Shown here: positions 12,517 to 24,400 of the stretch, in pieces
Position numbering within the stretch: position 1 is the first letter of the stretch
How the letters are laid out: each line of letters opens with the position of its first letter
Assembly: GCA_905331475.1 (NCBI GenBank)
Contig: CAJNYU010002638.1
Location: 18,913 to 82,912, forward strand
Direction of reading: 5' to 3'
Length of the DNA stretch: 64,000 nucleotides
DNA from: Rotaria socialis
Lineage: Eukaryota; Rotifera; Eurotatoria; Philodinida; Philodinidae
The notes under the pieces: model-generated
The model's database searches: none
Told to the model about the DNA's origin: nothing
The model's input: only the letters and a program-made list of their open reading frames with translations
Program-made: the position numbers and the translations under genes

Positions 12517-13026
12517 TAGACCTACGACAGTTCCATATTAGTTCCGATCTTCGGAACTGTCTCACAAGTTCTTTGATCGGAACTGAACTGTCTGAACAGT
12601 TCTTTGCTCGGAACTGAACTGTCTGAACAGTTTTTTTCTCGGAACTGAACTGTCTGAACAGTTCTTTGATCGGAACTGATCTGTGTCAAACAGTTCTTTG
12701 ATCGGAACTGATCTGTGTAAAACAGCACCGTGATCATCTATATGGGCAGGGCTGCAACAGTTCTCGATAAGGAACTGTTTGTTATGCCACAGTTCCTGAA
12801 GAAGAACTGTTCTGTGAAAGCAGTTCTCGAAAAAGAACTGTTTTGTGGAAACAGTTCCCGAAAAAGAACTGTTCGGAGGATATGGTTCCCGAAAAGGAAC
12901 TGTTGGGAGGATATAGTTCTCGAAAAAGAACTGTTATGTGGAGACAGTTCCAGAAAAGGAACTATGTATTGGGTACAGTTCTTTGAAAAGAATCGGTTCC
13001 AAGAACTGAGAGCTGTCGTAGGTCTA
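12517..13026. mobile_element. hAT-type MITE carrying an inverted minisatellite of AGTTC/GAACT units
   Basis: The element is 510 bases long. Terminal inverted repeats TAGACCTACGACAG (14 bases, perfect) are flanked by exact 8-base duplications ATTGCATG at 12509-12516 and 13027-13034. Inside are about a dozen units of roughly 31 bases, each holding an AGTTC arm and a GAACT arm around an 8-9-base spacer. The left half (to about 12725) carries spacers of the TTTGATCG type. The right half (from about 12758) carries CCGAAAAA/TCGAAAAA and runs in the opposite orientation. The array is therefore an inverted pair of arrays of small hairpins. ORFs across it on both strands (12522-12737, 12730-13089, 12738-13043) are by-products of the repeat. 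Confidence 0.9.
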
Positions 13027-13337
13027 ATTGCATGTCGATTCAAAAATAAAATTTCAAATATGCTTTTTGTTTTTCGTCATAATCTATAGCAGAAGTGATA
13101 CATGTCAATAGTTTTAACACAAAAGCTAATTAGACTTTATTTGCTTTCAACGTCTTTTTGTTTTGAATAGAACGGTCATTCAACAAAGAATAATGTTTAC
13201 TCATAGTTTATATTATCAATAGATATATATTTTATTCAAATGTAATTTATCTTGAAATAGAAAAAAATTAAAACTTTAATACACAGTCGCAAGAATTTCA
13301 TTCATAGGCATGCCATCTTAAAATGTTTTATCGCTTT

Positions 13338-14093
13338 CTAAACTACTTCTTTAGAATGGTTCATTTTCTTGGTTTGTTTATGTGGTATGTCAAAAAGAGG
13401 CCATTTGAAGAATCAATCGCTCTTGTTAAGTAAATGCGCAAAAGCTGAATACCTAACCAATGGTGCCGTTAGAATACGAAAAGCTCCGGATGCTCGTTGA
13501 AGATGTTGATGTCCATTTAAAAACTTACTGCTTGTTAGTAGAATAAAACAGATAAGAAGAAAAAAAGAAGAGAGCAGTAGTAACAAGATTTGTGCGTAAG
13601 CTTGACAGAGGCATCAGTGCTGTAAAAATTTCCCATGCAAGAAAAAAACTCCCATCGCATTATTCAAAACAGATTCATTTTTATAACCAGTAAGAAAATC
13701 AAAAGCAGCTACATAAAGTGATGCCAAACTAAGCCAAAACGCTCCGTAAGAACAAAATGTCAAAGCGCCAAAGTTGTTTCCATCACGATATTCAGGATAA
13801 ACAGTCAAATTTAGAGTGGCTCCACCATTAAAGAGAGCAGCACCCATGATAACACCCATAGATGCTTTTACTGGCACAGCTGCACCGGCCAAATACATAG
13901 AAACACAAAATGTTGTTAAAGCAAATGAACATAGACCGAGTGGTGTTGCATCAAGATCCTGAAATGCGGGACCATGTGAATTTGCATTCGTTGTTGGAGA
14001 ATATTTCATTGATTCTTGAAATCTAAGAAAACTTTCAAATAGTTTTCGATTATATTCATCCATAGGTATGGTTCGTCGTGCCGTATACATCAT
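13338..14093 (-). pseudogene. GPR1/FUN34/YaaH-type acetate transporter homologue, reading frame broken
   Basis: The first 149 residues are an open AceTr-family protein (PF01184). They include an ATPLGL motif (about 49-54) at the place of the family's NPAPLGL signature, hydrophobic membrane helices, and TFCSYGAFWLS (112-122), a conserved segment also present in bacterial SatP. After MGVFFL the frame slips at a run of seven T on the coding strand near 13645. The family sequence resumes in another frame as AWEIFTALMPLSSLRTN, slips again at a T-rich tract near 13560, and continues as LQRASGAFRILTAPLVRYSAFAHLLNKSD. It then meets an in-frame TGA before FFKWPLFDIPHK and ends at TAG 13338-13340. Family proteins are polytopic membrane carriers of acetate or succinate. 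Two of the three breaks fall in homopolymer tracts, so base-calling error is possible, but the extra stop favours a pseudogene. Confidence 0.8.
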
Positions 14094-15198
14094 TGTGTAG
14101 GAGTCAATTGAAAATGAAATAAGAAGAAAAAAACTTGACCATGATTAAATAATCGAATAAAGTAATCAACCGTATGCAGTCATTATCCTTAAGATGAATT
14201 AAACATGTTGATTGTATCAATCTATAATTTAAAAGAAAGAAGCCAATTTATGAGGGCTTGTCTCCACACCCATTTCGATGGCAAGCGATGTGCATCTCAA
14301 CGTAAAAGTTACAACGATTAATGAAACTAGATTTGATTTCGATTTCTCATTAATCATGATTCGTCTTTAAATTCAATAATAAATATTTTCTGTTTTTGCC
14401 TCCTCTGAATCGTATCGTATGAGTTGATATAATCTGTTTTTTAATCATGCACGTATATATTGTGTGCACTAGACTACAGCTCGTGTTTTACATAGAAAAC
14501 TTTTGACAATATTTTAGTATTATACATTGTGATTGTCACCATGAATAGTAAACATCGTTCAGACGAGAAAAAAAGAAAATTCACAAGTCAATTAGAAAAG
14601 TTTTTGCAGGATTACAATTTGAAGTACAGTAAAACAATTTTTTAATTTCCATAAGACCATTGTAGAAAAATTTCTATTGTTATTAAACAAAACACTTCAA
14701 GATTATGCGACTATGGAGTTTTAAAAGGCACTTATCGATTCAGCTCTCTTCTTTTCGATTTATGCAATGAAGTGTTTATTAAAACGTGAAGAACGACAAA
14801 CAATTTTATTCTTAATATTCAAATTTCTTTCAGACTTTTCAAAAACTTTTCGACTCTCCAAACGATAATTGATTAATTGGTTTTTATCTAAATCCCGATT
14901 TTAATATCATGGTATGTTTCGTACTGCTCTTTAATCTTCTCATTTTAATGGATCTTCGACTATTTAATTATTTTTCTTGAATTTTCGTTTTTGTTTTATC
15001 ATACATCACTGAAGATCAGCATTTAAAAGTTGAGCGAGAAAACTGAATTATACAGTTCACAGCACAGGAACTGGCAGGTTTATGAAGCTTTTTTTCATGT
15101 TATCAAAGATTAATGTAGAAAAAAAACAACAGGTCTCTTCATAATAAATTTTAGCTGTTGTCGAAGTTTTTATTATGCAAAAACAAAATACTTTCAGT
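14094..15198. other. Intergenic stretch
   Basis: I see nothing coding or repetitive here beyond AT-rich sequence. It separates the AceTr remnant from the AttH/CrtC-like gene; both read leftward. Confidence 0.5.
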
Positions 15199-16314
15199 TT
15201 AAATTTCTACATGACTCCATTCACTAAATCCATATCCAGTTAGATTCTGTTCTAAAATCACCCAATTATCTTCATGCTTACCATATAAAATCACTTCGTA
15301 TTGAGAAATTTGCTCAAAAACTTTCAAGCCTAAACCACGACCACCTGGATTATCATTGCTCACTCTTGCTTTGTATTCAATATTAATTTTGTATTGGTCA
15401 TTCCATGCTTCAATTTTATTATGAATAGAATATTTTTTTCCATCAACAATTTGCCATTCTAATGGTTTCAAATGAAATGTATTTCCACAAAGTGTTCCAA
15501 TCTCAATGCGTTGATTTCTCCAACGAATAAATATGTAGCCAATATATTCGTTTTCAGTTACAGGTATATGATAACTTCCTAAAACTAATGAAAATTCTTT
15601 ATCAACACGATGAAATTGTGCCCAGATCCAATTAAAAAGATTTGTTGGCCATGCACCATAGTTATGATCATGATAGGCGGTCGTATTGATCGAAAATAGT
15701 TTTGTATTATATTGAATAACTCCAAATACATGAGCACTTGGCATATAAGCTATCCAATCCAGTTCTAACACTTGTGGTACTTCTTCCTTTTGTCTACAGG
15801 CATAAGACTTTTGGTGAAATGTTAACGACCAATTGAGTTCACCATTTCTACTACTGCCAATTATTTGATAGGTCGTTTGATCTAAGACCTTAATGAAATT
15901 TTCTTTTCCAATTGACACAGTTGCATTTTCTTTGTAAGCAGAGAATTGTTCGAAATCATAACCATCTAAAACATTTGTTGGGTCTTGACCAGTATTGTTA
16001 GCTACTGAAGTCCATAACATTCCAGCTATTCCAGAAGCTTCTAAACCAAATGTTTTTGCGGGATCCATAGCGCTATAACCAATACAAAATCCGATATCTA
16101 CTAATGGATCATATAAAGCAAAGAACCACCATTCTCGATACAAAGCTGATATCAATGGGTCTTTGCTACGAATATATTGATAACCATCACTTTCCAAATC
16201 AAGGGTTTCATTGTCTGCACAAATACCAAATTTGCATTCTACTGATGCTATTAAAAATATTAAGGTCAAGAAAACGACTGCTACTACTACTACTTTGTAG
16301 GTCATTTTTAGCAC
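15199..16314 (-). CDS. Secreted AttH/CrtC lipocalin-like protein
   Basis: This intact single-exon ORF has 371 residues. Residues 1-27 form a signal peptide (a long V/F/L/I core ending near SVEC). REWWFFALYDP (60-70) and the AYHDHNYGAW segment (213-222) match the two best-conserved stretches of the AttH/CrtC superfamily (hydroxyneurosporene synthase and AttH proteins, with fungal cyclase relatives), where a W/Y-x-D-H-N-x-G motif lies at the active cavity. The rest is beta-rich, as expected of a tandem lipocalin-like barrel, and N-glycosylation sequons are scattered through it. Family members hydrate or cyclise hydrophobic polyene or polyketide substrates, but the substrate here cannot be told. 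The superfamily is mainly bacterial, fungal and plant, so acquisition by transfer is a reasonable inference. Lack of an intron fits this but does not prove it. Confidence 0.75.
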   Translation of the reverse strand: MLKMTYKVVVVAVVFLTLIFLIASVECKFGICADNETLDLESDGYQYIRSKDPLISALYREWWFFALYDPLVDIGFCIGYSAMDPAKTFGLEASGIAGMLWTSVANNTGQDPTNVLDGYDFEQFSAYKENATVSIGKENFIKVLDQTTYQIIGSSRNGELNWSLTFHQKSYACRQKEEVPQVLELDWIAYMPSAHVFGVIQYNTKLFSINTTAYHDHNYGAWPTNLFNWIWAQFHRVDKEFSLVLGSYHIPVTENEYIGYIFIRWRNQRIEIGTLCGNTFHLKPLEWQIVDGKKYSIHNKIEAWNDQYKINIEYKARVSNDNPGGRGLGLKVFEQISQYEVILYGKHEDNWVILEQNLTGYGFSEWSHVEI

Positions 16315-18595
16315 ATGTTTTTAAATATGATATGAAATATAATGATGAAATATTGTCTTTTTAAATACTAAATAAAACTACAAGATAAGAGATGCATCTA
16401 TTTGTTCTGTTACTTTTTTTTTTGAGTATTTGACTACAAGAAAATATTTAAAATTTTATCATCTTTTGCAAAATATTATAAAAAAGATAAGATCAAGCCG
16501 AATAAACTATGATGTATTTACTTCTCGAATTGATTTTAATAAAACTTTTCATTAAAGAAAATATCACTTTAGATCTAATTGCGATTCAATTATTTCTGAA
16601 AACAAAAAAATTAATTGCAGGCTTTAATTATCTACCATTTCAGCAACATTTGTTTATACATGTCGATGTTATATTCATAAGTCGAATGACTATTGAATTG
16701 GTGATCTTCTGTTTCTTTTTTCTGCAGATCTATATTCACATATCTCGTCTGATTGTGACAGTTAAGTATTGTACAGCGTAACAAAAAGAATTTTTAGGCT
16801 CAAGAAAAACAACGAATTGTAAATCTTGATTACTTTAAAATTTTGAGAGTGTCGTCTTGCTTCACTTGATTTCTTCTTCCCTCTATAAGAAGAACAACTA
16901 AATAGAAGAAGTAATTAGAAAAACGTTTGCAAGAACAAATGATTAGTTATTACCTATATCAGGATACATATTATTGCTTAAGATTGTAGAGAGCAGAGAG
17001 AAAAGTTATACAAAAAGTCAACTGTTACTAATTATTTTTTATCAATAAATTAATTGGTGAAATCTCTAGAAAATCAGTTCGAAAATAATCTTTATCAGGA
17101 GATCTATCACAAACATTTGATTTAATATGATTGCAGTTAGAAATATATATACACATGTCACAGTTGACATGAGAATTCAGTTGAGGTTGGAATAATAGAT
17201 TTAATTAAAGATAGAGAAAATAGACACAAACGAGAGCGAAGAAAAGAAAAGAAAAACAAATTTCGAAAATCAAAGTGCAAATAAAATTATATGAACGATA
17301 TGGAAATTTTTTTCTGAGTTAGATTTAGCAAACTATTTTCTAATTGATCATAAATAAGATTTCTTTTTTAAATAGGTGACCAAAACAAAAAAAAAATGAT
17401 TTCTTACTTTTCATTTATCTCAACGCGCTCTCATATCACTTGTATGAGTCATATAGTAATTAATGTGGGTTGTTGAACTGATACTTTAATATTAAAAGCA
17501 AATGAAATACTTCGTTGATTATGACAATAATGTTGCATCATCGAATAAATACTTATTTATCCGAAATTTACACTTTAAAAATTTAGTAGAATCTATTAAT
17601 ATCTAATTTTTTTGTCATCATTTCTTTATTAATTTAACTTTTAATAATTGATACTCGTCACTATGAAACAGACAATGATGAGACATAAATAACGAAGTTT
17701 CTTTTATATAAGCTTATTTTTTTAACGAAGAACGATTGTAGATAATAACACATCAAATGGACTACTCATATAAGAAACTTCTTTATTAATTTCATTAAAA
17801 ATTAAAAATAAAAACAACATTTACTTTCCTTTCATATAATTCGATATAAAATCTCATTCCATTTCCCATCCCCCCTGTTCGAGGCCCATACTTCGAAATA
17901 ACGATAGCGAAAATCTCTTTCTTTCTTTTCTTCAAATACAGAACGAAAGAAAAAAAATCAATGTCCCTATGTCCCAATGTCCCGAGCATTCAAATAGATA
18001 TAGCGAAAATCTTTTTCGTTTCTGCAACTAGAGATAGAAGCAATCAATCTCTCTATTTCCAAAGAATTAAAAAACTCAATATCTGTTCGTAGTCTTTCTT
18101 TTTCGTCATCAAACCAACAAAAAAGCAAAACATGAATTAATTATTCAAACATAGTCGTTTGTTTTAAAACTATGTATTCAACCGTTGTATTTCATAGAGC
18201 TCATTAACAAAATGTTATTTCTATAAATCACTCTCTCATTATATTCATACAATAATAAGAATTCTAATCTCAACTGAATTCTAAATTCTCCTGCCACATA
18301 TACAACACATGAAAAAGAACTCATGCTCTCGAAATCGGTAAAAAATTGGCGATTAATCGCGATATATTGAAACGATTATTTTGAGTATCGCCCTTGACCT
18401 TACCCTAATCACAAGCATTTGTTATTAGATAATACCATGGTGTTGAACAACTTCAAGTAAAATTCAAAGAAAAAAAAAGTAATGTGTAACTTCTTCTACG
18501 ATATGATAGCCTCGATATGTTCCTTCTCATCGAACTTTTTAGTTCTTTATATAATTCTAAATAGAAATCTATTACAATGTTTTCAAACTCAAGGG
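16315..18595. other. Intergenic stretch
   Basis: No gene is supported. ORFs at 16509-16781 (plus) and 17795-17989 (minus) show no family features. The sequence is AT-rich with poly-A and poly-T tracts. Confidence 0.5.
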
Positions 18596-19790
18596 GTTAT
18601 ATGAATTTCGGCCCACGGAATTTTCGGGCCGGACTTTCGGGCCAATTTTATACAAATTCATTAAATTCTGAAAAAGAAACGAATTTTTTTGAAAATTGGT
18701 TTCTAGATTTGCTTTAGTAACGAGCGAAGCGACGTAGTGCTGAGCGAAGTAATATAGTGTTTAAAACAACAATTATGTTACTATAGAAAATGGTATGGCG
18801 TTTTAAGATACATATCGTTTATCTACAACAAGCGCGAACGAATCTAGGTAGTCTTAATATTGACTTAAGGATGCACTTTTCTTTTAGATGTAGAATTCGA
18901 CGAACATATCGGACGATATCACAAAATAAAGTGATTATCGATCTAGTTGCAATCTAAACATTTGTTACGCTGTATACTTTGTGTACGTTTCAAGGTCTGA
19001 TAAACAACATAGACTAAGAAATTAACAGCTATAGGAAAGAATCTGACGAGAAGAAAAGTTAAATTTGATGCAAATGACGATAGTGATAGAGAATAATAGA
19101 TCAACTTTGTGAATCACGAACGATAAGTGGCGAAGTAGGCATGAAATAACACCTATGTGAATTATACAAACAAAGAGAGAGAGAGAGCGAATACATTAGA
19201 ACAGTAGAATATACAGAGAAGAAAGCTAATCAAGAACAATAAAATTTAATTTGAACAATCAGACAGTGTACTAAGCAAAAAATTAAACGATTTCAGAGAA
19301 AGTAACATAGATGCAGTTTCGATGTGAATAAAGATAAAACTATTAATTGTCAATAAACTTCTTAAAATATCATTCTGAGAAATTGGAGAAGTTCAATAGA
19401 CAGGCATTTTACACTTCGACGAGGACAAATACACGTTAGAACGCTTTTAACTTTTATATTGTGAATTTACGCATCATTGTATTTCGTAAGAGACATATTA
19501 ATTGAAGAAGAGATGGATTTGGTTGCAGGATATATAATGTAAAATTCATGTATTATTTTATCTTTACTGACATAGAAAGCTAACCATATGCATAAAGTTT
19601 ACTCAGGAAGATGTTATTGAACTGCAGTATATAAATAAACGGTCTACAACATTAGGTCGCTTCGCTCGGCACTAATAAATCTAGAAACCAATTTTCAAAA
19701 AATTCGTTTCTTTTTCAGAATTTAATGAATTTGTATAAAATTGGTCCGAAAGTCTGGCCCGAAAATTCCGTGGACCGAAATTCCGGTCTC
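18596..19790. mobile_element. Non-autonomous DNA transposon with about 140-base inverted repeats
   Basis: The left arm (about 18600-18745) and right arm (about 19660-19790) are inverted copies. Shared segments include AATTTCGG, CCACGGAATTTTCGGGCC, a long A-rich block ending GAAAATTGGTTTCTAGATTT, and GAGCGAAGCGAC. Divergence is a few percent with small indels. About 900 bases of AT-rich non-coding DNA separate the arms, with no transposase. A possible 4-base duplication CAAG lies outside the arms (left before GGGTTATATG, right after GGTCTCC), but the borders are uncertain. GAGCGAAG iterations lie just inside the left arm. Confidence 0.75.
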
Positions 19791-21447
19791 CCAAGTATTT
19801 TTGCTAAATAAAAAGACGAAAATAAACGTTGGGAAGGTTTTAAAGTTCGTGATTTTGAACATGTAAGGCATTAGACATTATTTTTGACAAAAAATATTAT
19901 ACACGTGTTTGAAAACAAAGATAAATGGCTGAATTACGTGATTTAATAAAAGCTGAAAAATTTTATTTTTATCAAATCTTGAAAAAAAAATCTAACTATC
20001 AACACTAAAATTGATCATCTTCAAAATATAATTAAATTTCAAGAAAAATAAAACCCCACAAGAAATTCTTAATCAATTGTCAATTAACCTTAATTTATTA
20101 ATGATAGTTATTAATAAAGCATACCATTTAATTAGGAAAAAAAAGAAACCGTTCACACTTCGAATATAAAAAACAATTCATTTTGTGTTTTAATCTAGAT
20201 AGAAGTTAGTAAGTCGGCAACTTTTTTTCTTCTTTTTTCATTTTGTTTTCTTGTGTATCTCTTTTTTCTAATCGTATTCATAGACGGCAGAGCCATTAGG
20301 CTAGGGTAGGCTCAATTCAATGTGAAAATTTTCTGATACTGTTTAGTTTTCCTGTTCTTCTGACAAATGACGTATAGTTGCAAGATCAGTTCAAGCTTTT
20401 TCTACTATCCACTCTTGTCCACTGAGATATTGATTGGAATTCGTTGGCGTCCAGGGGTACCAAATCTAAATTTTAGAAATCAAGAGACTTTTATACAAAA
20501 ATCGGTGGAAAACATGAAGATGTTTTGAAATTATGTTAAAAAAGAAAATATCAGACAGTTGTCTTTTAGAGAAGCAACGTGGTCACTGTCGCAAACTTTG
20601 TGATTTGTCTTCTTCAAGTAATGAGAATAATTATATCACACATGAAATAAACAACAGAAAGAGGCAATCAGATGTACATCTGAAAATTTCAAATCTCTGT
20701 CTGTAAATCTATCTATTTGTATCTGAATGCAATGCCGAATCCATGGTTTCAGCCATCAGAAAAGTTAGAAAGAGACTGGTCAGAAGAACGCTGAAAATTA
20801 CAGAACTGAACGATTTTGTGGCTTTTTTATTTTTTTATTTACGCGTTAACTGTGGCTGGTAAAGCCCTGTCAGTACTTTATAGTATGAGTTAAGATGGTT
20901 CACAGTATAGTGGAATATAACAAATAGATAAAAGAGAAAAAAAAGAAAGGAAAAAAAAGAAAGGAAAAAAAAAGAAAAAGAAAGGAGGACGATGAAACAC
21001 TAATGGGAAGAGACGAGCAAATAACTTAGAGAGGAATGGTAGACGACAAGAGATGAAAAGGTTGGTTTATACCTGGTGTGAGTCGTACAATTTAAAAGCT
21101 TGGGCCACGATGAATGAAGTGGGAAGTGTAGCGAGGAGCATATTAGCTAGTATAGCCGTGGAAAGGTGTGCATTAAAAATAACAAAAAATAACAATTTTG
21201 ATGATAAGATTGACGCATAAGAATACGATTTTTTAGTATAATCACAGTAGACGACTACAAAATAATTAGATGAGTATCAATAGCGTATCTATTAGAGCAT
21301 GGTTGTTATAGAAAGAGTTCGTACGTGGTCTCGTACAATTGTATTGTTGGAGAAATTCTTATTTGAATAAAAGATATATAGAGGGGATTTGCACTGCGTG
21401 CAGAATGTGTATCAATAGAGGCAATATTATATTAAAACCTCATATTA

Positions 21448-24400
21448 TCAATGGGTAGCCTCTGGAGACATCTTATCAACGAAAAAAGTCTCAGGAAAGA
21501 GCTCAAGGGTCAGTATTTCAGACATTTCAAAGTTGATGACCGATGATTGACAATGGTTAGACGCTGTCCATTGGAGGCACTTTTCAAGGATCGATGTATG
21601 TTCAACAAAACGTTTCGATTTATGTATGCTTTTAATAGGGTATTGAGATTGTAGCCATAGTGATCGAAATGCGTTGAGATTTGCTTGTTCAAGTAGAAGC
21701 TCACCGTCTTTAGAATCAGTAAGAGCTTCTATGTATTTATTCCAATATTTCGTGCATCTATCTTCAAGAGATGGCTCGTCTGTGGCGTACGCAAAAAAAG
21801 TATTTCTCCAATGCATACAATGCATGATTCTTTTCAGAGTGGTGTAGTAAAAGTGTGAGAGATCGTCACGTTGCTTTTGTGTAAATAGTGGAAACAATAT
21901 GAATAAACTTGTAAATAGAGGTAGGATGTACGTTAAGAAAAGTATTTTTCTCAGATAGGCCGAAGTAGCTCCGAGCAGTCTAAACGAGTTTACCAATGCT
22001 ACACGTTGCCTAATTTTAAGTTTTGTCTTATTGATCATAGTATTCCAACCTAGTTTGGGTGTAATCCAGTATCCCAAGTATTTAAATTCACGAGTCCACT
22101 GAATGTTCTTTTCGCTCATGTATAGGTCAAATTTAGGGGTACCAATTGCGCGGGCAGACCACAATCCTACCGTTTTTTCATAATTAATTGGTTGGACGGA
22201 GAGAATTGAGTAGAATTCGAGCGCATCAATAACTGATTTTAATTTACGTTCCAGGTCTAAACACTGTATGTTATATTTTTCTCCTATGCGACCGCTCACT
22301 ACCGCAGCTAGATCATCGGCGAACATAAAACTCGACGCCATATTAAGGTAGTTAGTCATATCCGAATGGTACGTGATAAAAACAGTGGGTGTCAGTATTG
22401 ATCCTTGTGGACCACCGCGATATATACTGAACCACCTTGATTTTTGACCTTTGATTTCGACATACGCTCGACGATTCAGAAGCCAGTTTTCGATCCATTT
22501 CAAGAATGGTGTAGGGATACCCATTCTTTTCAGTTTACCGATGAATCCATCAAACCAGAGTTGGTCAAAGGCTGTTTTGAAGTCGACAAATATCGTAGCG
22601 ACGGGTGTACTGTTTGCCATCATTGACATGACTTGCTCAAGAAAGAGTAATACTCTTGTTTGAAGTCTGAAATTTTCTCGAAAACCGGATTGAGTATCAG
22701 GAAGTAGACCTTTATTATTGATGATATTTTGAAAGCGCGTTAAAAAAGCTTTTTCGTTAATCTTAAGAAAAACATCAAGTAAGGAAATAGGACGCGTGAG
22801 AGATGGTGTGCAAATGGGATCTTTTTTTGCCAGTAATAACATTCTTACATCATTCCAAGCGGATGGTGTGATTGCTGTAGAGAATGACCAGTTGTAGAGT
22901 TTTTTCAGTAAGGACCAGTACAATGATGGAAGAAATTGAAACATGAAATTACTTATCCCATGAGCGTCGCAAGATCTTTTTTTACTTCGCTGTCTTACTA
23001 TATCGATTAATTCAAGTGTTTGTACTTCGGGAATTGTATCATTGTCATTTTCCTCGATAGAGCAAGGTGCATCCGTGTAAGGATGCGGTCTAATGATGTT
23101 ATCGTGCATTTTGAAAAAATCTTCGTAGTAGTTAGCTGCAGCGTTTGCCATGTTTTCTGGGTCTTTTGTGATTGAGCCATTTGGAAGGATAAAGCCATGT
23201 ATTGAGGTTGAAGCCGGCTTGAAGAATTTTTTCGTTTTAGACCAGAAGGAGACAGATACGTTTGATGACTTGTACATTTCGTTCAGATTTACGTTGAACT
23301 GTGACGTTATGTACGACCTCAATAGTAACTTTGATTGTTTTTGGAGATTCCTAACTTCATGTTTTAATTCAGTATTTTGAGATCTTAACTGCTGAAATGA
23401 TTTCGCTCTAACATAAGAGAGGAAAGTTCTAATTTCTTTGGGGATGGAGATTCTGTATCTTTTGAGTGGAAAGCTGATAGTACATCTTGATATTAGTAGC
23501 GATAAGAATGTGACATAGTCATTATAGACGTTATCTAAGTCGTGCAGGTTCCAACATTTTTCCCAATAATCGAAGACATATTCCGTGAATAACGTAAAAA
23601 CTTTCCAATGAGTGTTGTACCCATTTGAATTTTCTTTAACTTTTAACGGTACTATTGATATTGTTGGCTTATGGTCACTAGTTGTATTACCTTTATAAGT
23701 TTGAATATCAACACGGTGATTGTTTGAAAAAACAAAATCGATCGTTCGATCAGATCTTAGCGATGTTGACTCCTCTGGAATGAATGGTGCTAAAAGAAAC
23801 GTATCAGCCCATGTAAGTAGTGCTTCAGCTTTTGTGCCATCGTTCTTAATGTCTATGTTGAAATCACCAAACATCAAGCAGTTTTCGTTTATATACGGGG
23901 AGATATCATTCCAGTTCCAAGTTCTGCTTTCGGTTGCATAAACCCCGAGAATTCTTGTTTTACTACCTTCGTTATCAATTTCGGTCACGCAAACATTAGG
24001 TATAGAACACTTGATTTCCTTCGAGATTATGCTATTCTTGATTAAAATCATGACTCCGCCATTGCTATTTTCACCTTTTTGAAGATACATCTTATAGTTT
24101 AAGAAGACTTGTCTGCAGTAATGTGGATCAAAGTGACCTATTTCTTGTAGTACTATTATGTCGAAATGCAAGGTGGTGATGAGAAGAATAACTTCGTGAA
24201 TACGCAAGTCGAGACCACGTACGTTAAAGGATAGAATGCGAAGAGAATTTTCGGTGAAAGATACAGTAGGTATAAATCTTCTCCACGTTGTCAAACATTG
24301 TAAAAGCGTGGGGCTACCCTTCCACTCGCATAGAATGTCATAAAAAAGAGAAAAATCAAACTTAGACAAAACGGTTTCGGCATATGATAACATAGATTCA

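Noticed and set aside
12522..13089. Three overlapping ORFs on both strands (71-119 residues)
   Set aside because: They are translations of the AGTTC/GAACT hairpin array inside the MITE.
20934..20987. AAAGAAAGG purine tract considered as the LINE poly-A tail
   Set aside because: It is on the plus strand while the LINE reads minus. The true A-rich tail adjoins the direct repeat at about 20829.
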